Source: an uncultured Bacilli bacterium
GTDB taxonomy: Bacteria > Bacillota_I > Bacilli_A > RF39 > UBA660
DNA: 18,609 nt
Assembly (NCBI GenBank): GCA_934119965.1
Contig: CAKOTA010000022.1
Span: forward strand, 1-18,609
Reading direction: 5' to 3'
Below the pieces are notes generated by a model that was not told the origin of the DNA, searched no databases, and saw only the letters and a list, made by a program, of their open reading frames with translations. Below are positions 15,308-18,609 of the stretch, piece by piece. The stretch's first letter is position 1; each line of letters begins with the position of its first letter. The position numbers and the translations under genes were made by a program.

Positions 15308-16432
15308 TATAAAATATGCTGTGTAAACTAAAAAGATAGTTATTATAGTATATATTATAATTCCATTTATTTTTTCTTCTTTTTTAGTTTTATATTTAAT
15401 GCCTACAGTCATTGAAAGTAAAAATCCACCTATTAATCCTCCGATATGAGCAGCATTATCAACACCACTATTCATAAATCCTAAAATCAAATTAAATAAT
15501 ATCAATGGTATTATTTGAGATTTTAAGACGTTACCTAAATATAAACGATAATGATATCCAAAGTATAATAGTGCTCCAAATAACCCAAATATAGCTCCGC
15601 TTGCACCCAAAGATGCACCATTGTCAGGCATAAATGTTAATGATAACAGACTAGATGTTATAATACTTCCAAAATAAATCAATAAATATTTATATCTACC
15701 AAAGAAGCTTTCTATTTGTTGTCCAACAATATATAAAGCATACATATTGAACAATAAATGAAATATATTATAATGTGCGAAGGCACAAGTAATTATTCTA
15801 TATATTTCTTTGTTTTTAATTAGTAATAAGTCATAAATTATACTTATATCAAAGTTAGCTATTACAAATATTAAAATATTTACAGCCATTAGTATATATG
15901 TAACTATTGGTTTTTTAGGTTTAAATATTTCTTCATTTTTTTCATTTTCTAATTCATTTTTTTTAGTTATATCATTTGTTATTTTTAGGAATAAATCCAT
16001 TCCTTTTTCTTCAAATTTAGTTTCTTTTGTTATATCAGGAAATTCTTCAATTATAAAATTGTATTTTTTTAAATCTTTCAAGTATTTTATATCAGCACAA
16101 TCAATATTATCAATATGATTGTGATTTTCCATATTAACATTGTCACCTAAGTTAACAAATAAACTTAATACATTCATATTGAATGAAAATGTTTTCTTTT
16201 TTATTTTTTTTGCTATTTGTTTTGTTCTATATAAATCAAAGTCTAATTGTTCAGTATTATGAATATAATTAGATACTATTCTTACTATTTGATAGTTTGA
16301 ATCCATTTTTTCTAGCCAAATTTCATCTTTAGCGCCATGTAATATAATAGGACTATATCCCTCTTCAGCCACAAAATAATGAAGTAATTTCATTACTATT
16401 TCGTCATTTTTATTTATAATTATTTCTTCCAT
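15302..16432 (-). CDS. Rhomboid family intramembrane serine protease, GluP/YqgP-like
   Basis: The 376-residue protein has a soluble cytoplasmic N-terminal domain (about 1-170) and a rhomboid core of about seven membrane helices. Catalytic Ser278 is in GASGAIFG and His329 in AAHIGG; the HxxxN of helix 2 is His225-Asn229. Rhomboids cut membrane proteins within the bilayer. The large N-terminal domain and a seventh helix are as in B. subtilis YqgP/GluP, where the protease works with FtsH in membrane protein and magnesium-transporter quality control; the same role here is inference. An in-frame ATG at 16471 lies upstream of an ACAGGAGGT site, so the ATG at 16432 is the true start. The promoter is back-to-back with that of tspO. 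Confidence 0.92.
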   Translation of the reverse strand: MEEIIINKNDEIVMKLLHYFVAEEGYSPIILHGAKDEIWLEKMDSNYQIVRIVSNYIHNTEQLDFDLYRTKQIAKKIKKKTFSFNMNVLSLFVNLGDNVNMENHNHIDNIDCADIKYLKDLKKYNFIIEEFPDITKETKFEEKGMDLFLKITNDITKKNELENEKNEEIFKPKKPIVTYILMAVNILIFVIANFDISIIYDLLLIKNKEIYRIITCAFAHYNIFHLLFNMYALYIVGQQIESFFGRYKYLLIYFGSIITSSLLSLTFMPDNGASLGASGAIFGLFGALLYFGYHYRLYLGNVLKSQIIPLILFNLILGFMNSGVDNAAHIGGLIGGFLLSMTVGIKYKTKKEEKINGIIIYTIITIFLVYTAYFIK

Positions 16433-16454
16433 AGTAATACCTCCTGTGAATAAT

Positions 16455-16483
16455 ATTTTAATACGAGACATAATATATGTAAA
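16455..16483 (-). promoter_or_regulatory. Promoter of the rhomboid gene, overlapping the tspO upstream region
   Basis: TTTACA (16483-16478), a 17-base spacer and TAAAAT (16460-16455) are read on the minus strand. The -35 overlaps the start of the AAAGGGTGAT ribosome binding site of the divergent tspO gene. Confidence 0.65.
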
Positions 16484-16493
16484 GGGTGATTTT

Positions 16494-16949
16494 ATGAAAA
16501 AAATTTTACTTTACATTATTTTAGTTGCTCCTTGGTTTTTGAGTACTTTATTATTTAAAAATTGTTTACCTTATTTTGATACTTTAAATTTACCTTGGTT
16601 CGCACTTCCAAAACCATTATATGGAATTTTTTGGACTATACTTTATTTATTAATTGCGTTTTCTATTTATAAAATATACAAGGAATACAAACTCAAAGAC
16701 CTAAAAAATTTTAATACTACTTTAATTATTAATTATGTTTTCAATCAGTTATATTTAGGTGTATTCTTTTGTTTGAAAAATCCACTTTTAGGTCTTATTG
16801 ATTGTATTTTAATTTTAATTACTTCTTTACTTTTATATGTGGAAACTAAATCATTAAATGAGGATTCAGCTAAATTATTAGTTCCTTACTGGATTTTTAG
16901 TATCTATGCTTCTATTTTAAGTTTATTTATATATTTTATGAATCTTTAA
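16494..16949 (+). CDS. TspO/MBR-family membrane protein
   Basis: The 151-residue product has five membrane helices and the family landmarks: LPKPLYGIFWTILY (about 38-51, the WxPPxxxFxxxWTxLY region), NQLYLGVFF (about 84-92), and LVPYWIFSIYASIL (about 129-142). TspO proteins bind porphyrins and related ligands; in bacteria they act in stress and tetrapyrrole handling, and their exact role in Firmicutes is unclear. The ATG at 16494 follows AAAGGGTGAT; an in-frame ATG at 16446 is too far upstream of it. The 3' end overlaps that of rluD by 14 bases, with both stops in the overlap and no terminator seen. Confidence 0.88.
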   Translation: MKKILLYIILVAPWFLSTLLFKNCLPYFDTLNLPWFALPKPLYGIFWTILYLLIAFSIYKIYKEYKLKDLKNFNTTLIINYVFNQLYLGVFFCLKNPLLGLIDCILILITSLLLYVETKSLNEDSAKLLVPYWIFSIYASILSLFIYFMNL

Positions 16950-17832
16950 ATTTGTTTAAGATATTTGTAAAACAAGGTGGTAATTCACTATCGAATTCCA
17001 TATATTCTTTAGTTTTAGGATGAATAAATCCTAAAGTTTTTGCGTGTAAGCATTGTCCAGTTTCATCAATCAATTTTCTTCTTCCATAAACAGGATCATT
17101 TACTACTGGATATCCTATATAATTCATATGGACTCTTATTTGATGAGTTCTACCTGTTTCTAGTTTTAATTCAATTAGTGTGGCATTGCTATATCTTTCT
17201 ATAACTTTAAAGTGAGTTATAGCATCTTTGGCATTGATATCAGTTACTGTCATTTTTTTTCTATCATTTAAATCTCTTCCGATAGGAGCATCAATTGTTC
17301 CTGTATCGGTATTTATTACACCCCATACTAGTGCGACATATTTTCTTGTTGTTGTTTTTTCTTCAAGTTGATGGGCTAAAAATTCGTGGGCATAATTGTT
17401 TTTAGCAACCATTAATAATCCTGTTGTATAAGCATCTATTCTATGAACTATTCCTGGTCTAAATTCACCATTAATACTACTTAATTCTTTTGAATGATAT
17501 AGTAGTCCATTTACTAATGTATGTTTTGTGTTGCCAACAGCAGGATGAACTACAACTCCATTTGCTTTATTTACAACTATTACATCATCATCTTCATAGA
17601 CTATATCTAAATCCATTTTTTCTGGTTCTAAATTTAATTCTTCTTCTACATATTCTTCCATTTTAATTATATCTTTTTCTTTTAAGATATAACTACTTTT
17701 TATTTCTTTATTATTTACTAATACTTTCTTTTCTTTTATCATTTTAGCTATTTTGCTTCTACTTAATTCTGTTATATTAGCTAAATAGTTATCTATTCTA
17801 TCTCCTGATTTTTCTACTACATATTCTTGCAC
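16936..17832 (-). CDS. rluD: RluD-family 23S rRNA pseudouridine synthase
   Basis: The 298-residue protein has an S4 RNA-binding domain (about 11-60) and a pseudouridine synthase domain (about 75-290). Catalytic Asp133 lies in HRIDAYTTGLL. Further signatures are VVNKANGVVVHP, KYVALVWG and ETGRTHQIRVHMN. RluD-type enzymes modify uridines in helix 69 of 23S rRNA; in Bacillus the neighbour of lspA is the related ylyB, so precise sites are not sure. The start is a GTG with an AAAGGAGGAC site; the gene overlaps the end of lspA by 16 bases, so the two are co-transcribed and coupled. The 3' end overlaps the convergent tspO gene. Confidence 0.93.
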   Translation of the reverse strand: MQEYVVEKSGDRIDNYLANITELSRSKIAKMIKEKKVLVNNKEIKSSYILKEKDIIKMEEYVEEELNLEPEKMDLDIVYEDDDVIVVNKANGVVVHPAVGNTKHTLVNGLLYHSKELSSINGEFRPGIVHRIDAYTTGLLMVAKNNYAHEFLAHQLEEKTTTRKYVALVWGVINTDTGTIDAPIGRDLNDRKKMTVTDINAKDAITHFKVIERYSNATLIELKLETGRTHQIRVHMNYIGYPVVNDPVYGRRKLIDETGQCLHAKTLGFIHPKTKEYMEFDSELPPCFTNILNKFKDS

Positions 17833-18272
17833 TTTTTGTCCTCCTTTATTGTTTCAAATAAGAATAAAATTGTTCCTATTACGATACAAATGTCAGCAAA
17901 GTTAAATATTGGCATATAATGATTAAATAAAATAAATTCTAAATAATCTATTACATAACCATATATTATCCTATCTATTAAATTTCCTACTATTCCTCCT
18001 ATTAATAATGAGTATATTAATGTTTCTGGTGTTGTTAATTTTTTATCTTTTATTAAAAACTTATAAATTAGATAAAGAGCACCAATTGCTATTATGATTA
18101 AAAATATTCTTTTACTTTCTAATATAGAAAAAGCTGCTCCGGTATTTTCTACATATGTTAAACTAAAAAAATTTTTAATTATTACTATATTATTTTTCAT
18201 GTTTGATACTACTACTTTTATTATTTGATCAATTAATACTAAAATAAAGCTATAACTAATTATTTGTTTCAT
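17817..18272 (-). CDS. lspA: Signal peptidase II (lipoprotein signal peptidase)
   Basis: Removes the signal peptide from diacylglyceryl-modified prolipoproteins in the cytoplasmic membrane. The 151-residue protein has four membrane helices and the family boxes YVENTGAAFSIL (about 40-51), GNLIDR (96-101), VIDYLEF with catalytic Asp109, and FNFADICI with catalytic Asp127. An in-frame GTG at 18281 lies in the AGGTGATACG ribosome binding site, so the ATG at 18272 is preferred. It is followed with a 16-base overlap by rluD, the usual Bacillus order. A TATAAT box lies just upstream, after the terminator of the Rpn-like gene. Confidence 0.95.
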   Translation of the reverse strand: MKQIISYSFILVLIDQIIKVVVSNMKNNIVIIKNFFSLTYVENTGAAFSILESKRIFLIIIAIGALYLIYKFLIKDKKLTTPETLIYSLLIGGIVGNLIDRIIYGYVIDYLEFILFNHYMPIFNFADICIVIGTILFLFETIKEDKKCKNM

Positions 18273-18288
18273 TCGTATCACCTTTTTA

Positions 18289-18294
18289 ATTATA
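18289..18294 (-). promoter_or_regulatory. -10 box of lspA-rluD
   Basis: TATAAT on the minus strand, about 17 bases before the ATG, in the context AAAATATAGTATAAT that is identical to the ppaC promoter. A -35 is not evident; a T-run occupies the place. Confidence 0.5.
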
Positions 18295-18309
18295 CTATAT
18301 TTTTTTTAT

Positions 18310-18333
18310 AAAAAAAACCATTATTTAAAATGG
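18310..18333 (-). terminator. Terminator of the Rpn-like nuclease gene
   Basis: Arms CCATT/AATGG (18329-18333 and 18318-18322) with a 6-base loop, followed by eight T on the minus strand. Short stem but a strong T-run, four bases after the stop. Confidence 0.7.
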
Positions 18334-18336
18334 AGT

Positions 18337-18609
18337 TTATAATTTTTCTATTTCTTCTTTTGATAGGCCTGTTGCTTTAGAAATAGTTTCGACATCTGTA
18401 CCAAGATTTTTAAAATTTGTTGCTATTTCAATACTCTTATTTATAGAACCTTTTTTCATACCTTCTTGTAAACCTTTTTCCATGCCTTCCTGTAAACCTT
18501 TTTCTATGCCTTTTTCTATGCCTTTTTCCATGCCTTTTTGTAAACCTTTTTGTAATCCTTTCTGTTCTGCTTCATACATTCTGGAGTTATAGATTTTTCT
18601 TTCATCTTC
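18337..18609 (-). CDS. Rpn/PD-(D/E)XK nuclease-family transposase, C-terminal part (cut by window edge)
   Basis: The frame is open from the right edge of the window (residues EDERKIYNSR before the Met at 18579), so this is the 3' end of a longer gene and the Met is internal. The visible 90 residues contain a long run of four-residue repeats, K/E-G-hydrophobic-Q/E (18561-18448), then a helical tail ending TGLSKEEIEKL. This tail is typical of Rpn-type (YhgA-like, PF12784) recombination-promoting nucleases, whose N-terminal nuclease domain would lie outside the window. They are DNA endonucleases linked to recA-independent recombination and often to mobile elements. A terminator follows. The nuclease domain itself cannot be judged. 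Confidence 0.8.
   Translation of the reverse strand, partial: EDERKIYNSRMYEAEQKGLQKGLQKGMEKGIEKGIEKGLQEGMEKGLQEGMKKGSINKSIEIATNFKNLGTDVETISKATGLSKEEIEKL
18448..18561 (-). repeat. 12-base coding tandem repeat in the Rpn-like gene
   Basis: About nine copies of a 12-base unit encode K/E-G-x-Q/E tetrapeptides. Copies differ at few positions (GLQK, GMEK, GIEK, GLQE), so copy-number change by slippage keeps the reading frame. Confidence 0.8.

Noticed and set aside
18448..18561. CRISPR-like array
   Set aside because: The 12-base units are contiguous, have no spacers and keep one reading frame in a known type of protein tail.

Overview
The window comes from a very AT-rich, low-GC Gram-positive-type bacterium, most likely a member of the Bacilli/Erysipelotrichia/RF39-like gut lineages. 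The pointers are base composition, a CBS/DRTGG family II pyrophosphatase, a DUF3048 (YerB-like) protein, TcaA-like zinc-ribbon proteins, and an lspA-rluD pair in the Bacillus order. TGG is used for Trp and TGA as a stop, so the standard bacterial code applies and it is not a Mycoplasma-type code. The lineage is inference. Almost every gene lies on the minus strand; only a YigZ/IMPACT-family gene and a TspO-like gene are on the plus strand.

Layout from left to right. (1) 89-996: an overlapping pair of unrecognised genes behind a strong consensus promoter. (2) 1125-3317: a small zinc-ribbon membrane protein and uvrC (nucleotide excision repair). (3) 3360-6429: a tightly overlapping three-gene operon, read leftward, of a VTC-type polyphosphate-polymerase-like protein, a DUF4956 membrane protein, and a surface-anchored Cthe_2159-like beta-helix protein. 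The VTC reading frame has no ATG, GTG or TTG at its expected beginning, although a strong ribosome binding site sits there. (4) 6534-8881: the YigZ-family gene, a P-loop kinase-like gene, and a decayed MoxR-like AAA+ ATPase pseudogene that has lost its Walker A region. (5) 8962-11384: an unrecognised coiled-coil protein, tRNA-Arg(CCU), and the Mn-dependent pyrophosphatase directly upstream of that tRNA. (6) 11454-13378: a two-gene operon of zinc-ribbon membrane proteins, one TcaA-like and one polytopic. (7) 13478-16432: an HD-domain protein, a DUF3048 protein and a GluP-like rhomboid protease. (8) 16494-18609: a TspO-like protein, rluD, lspA, and the 3' part of an Rpn/PD-(D/E)XK transposase-type nuclease with a repetitive tail.

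Genome style is very compact. At least six intrinsic terminators have the stop codon of their own gene inside the hairpin, and the next gene's -10 box often follows at once. Several promoters are extended -10 (TGnTATAAT) types with poor -35 boxes, because the -35 zone is taken up by the preceding terminator. Many longer open frames begin at a GTG or ATG inside or upstream of the ribosome binding site; starts have been moved downstream here for uvrC, yigZ, the HD gene, the rhomboid, tspO and lspA.

The most interesting unit is the VTC-DUF4956-Cthe_2159 operon, which plausibly makes or moves polyphosphate at the membrane and displays a calcium/carbohydrate-binding beta-helix outside. These families are already described, but their joint function is not established, and here no CotH kinase gene lies beside them.
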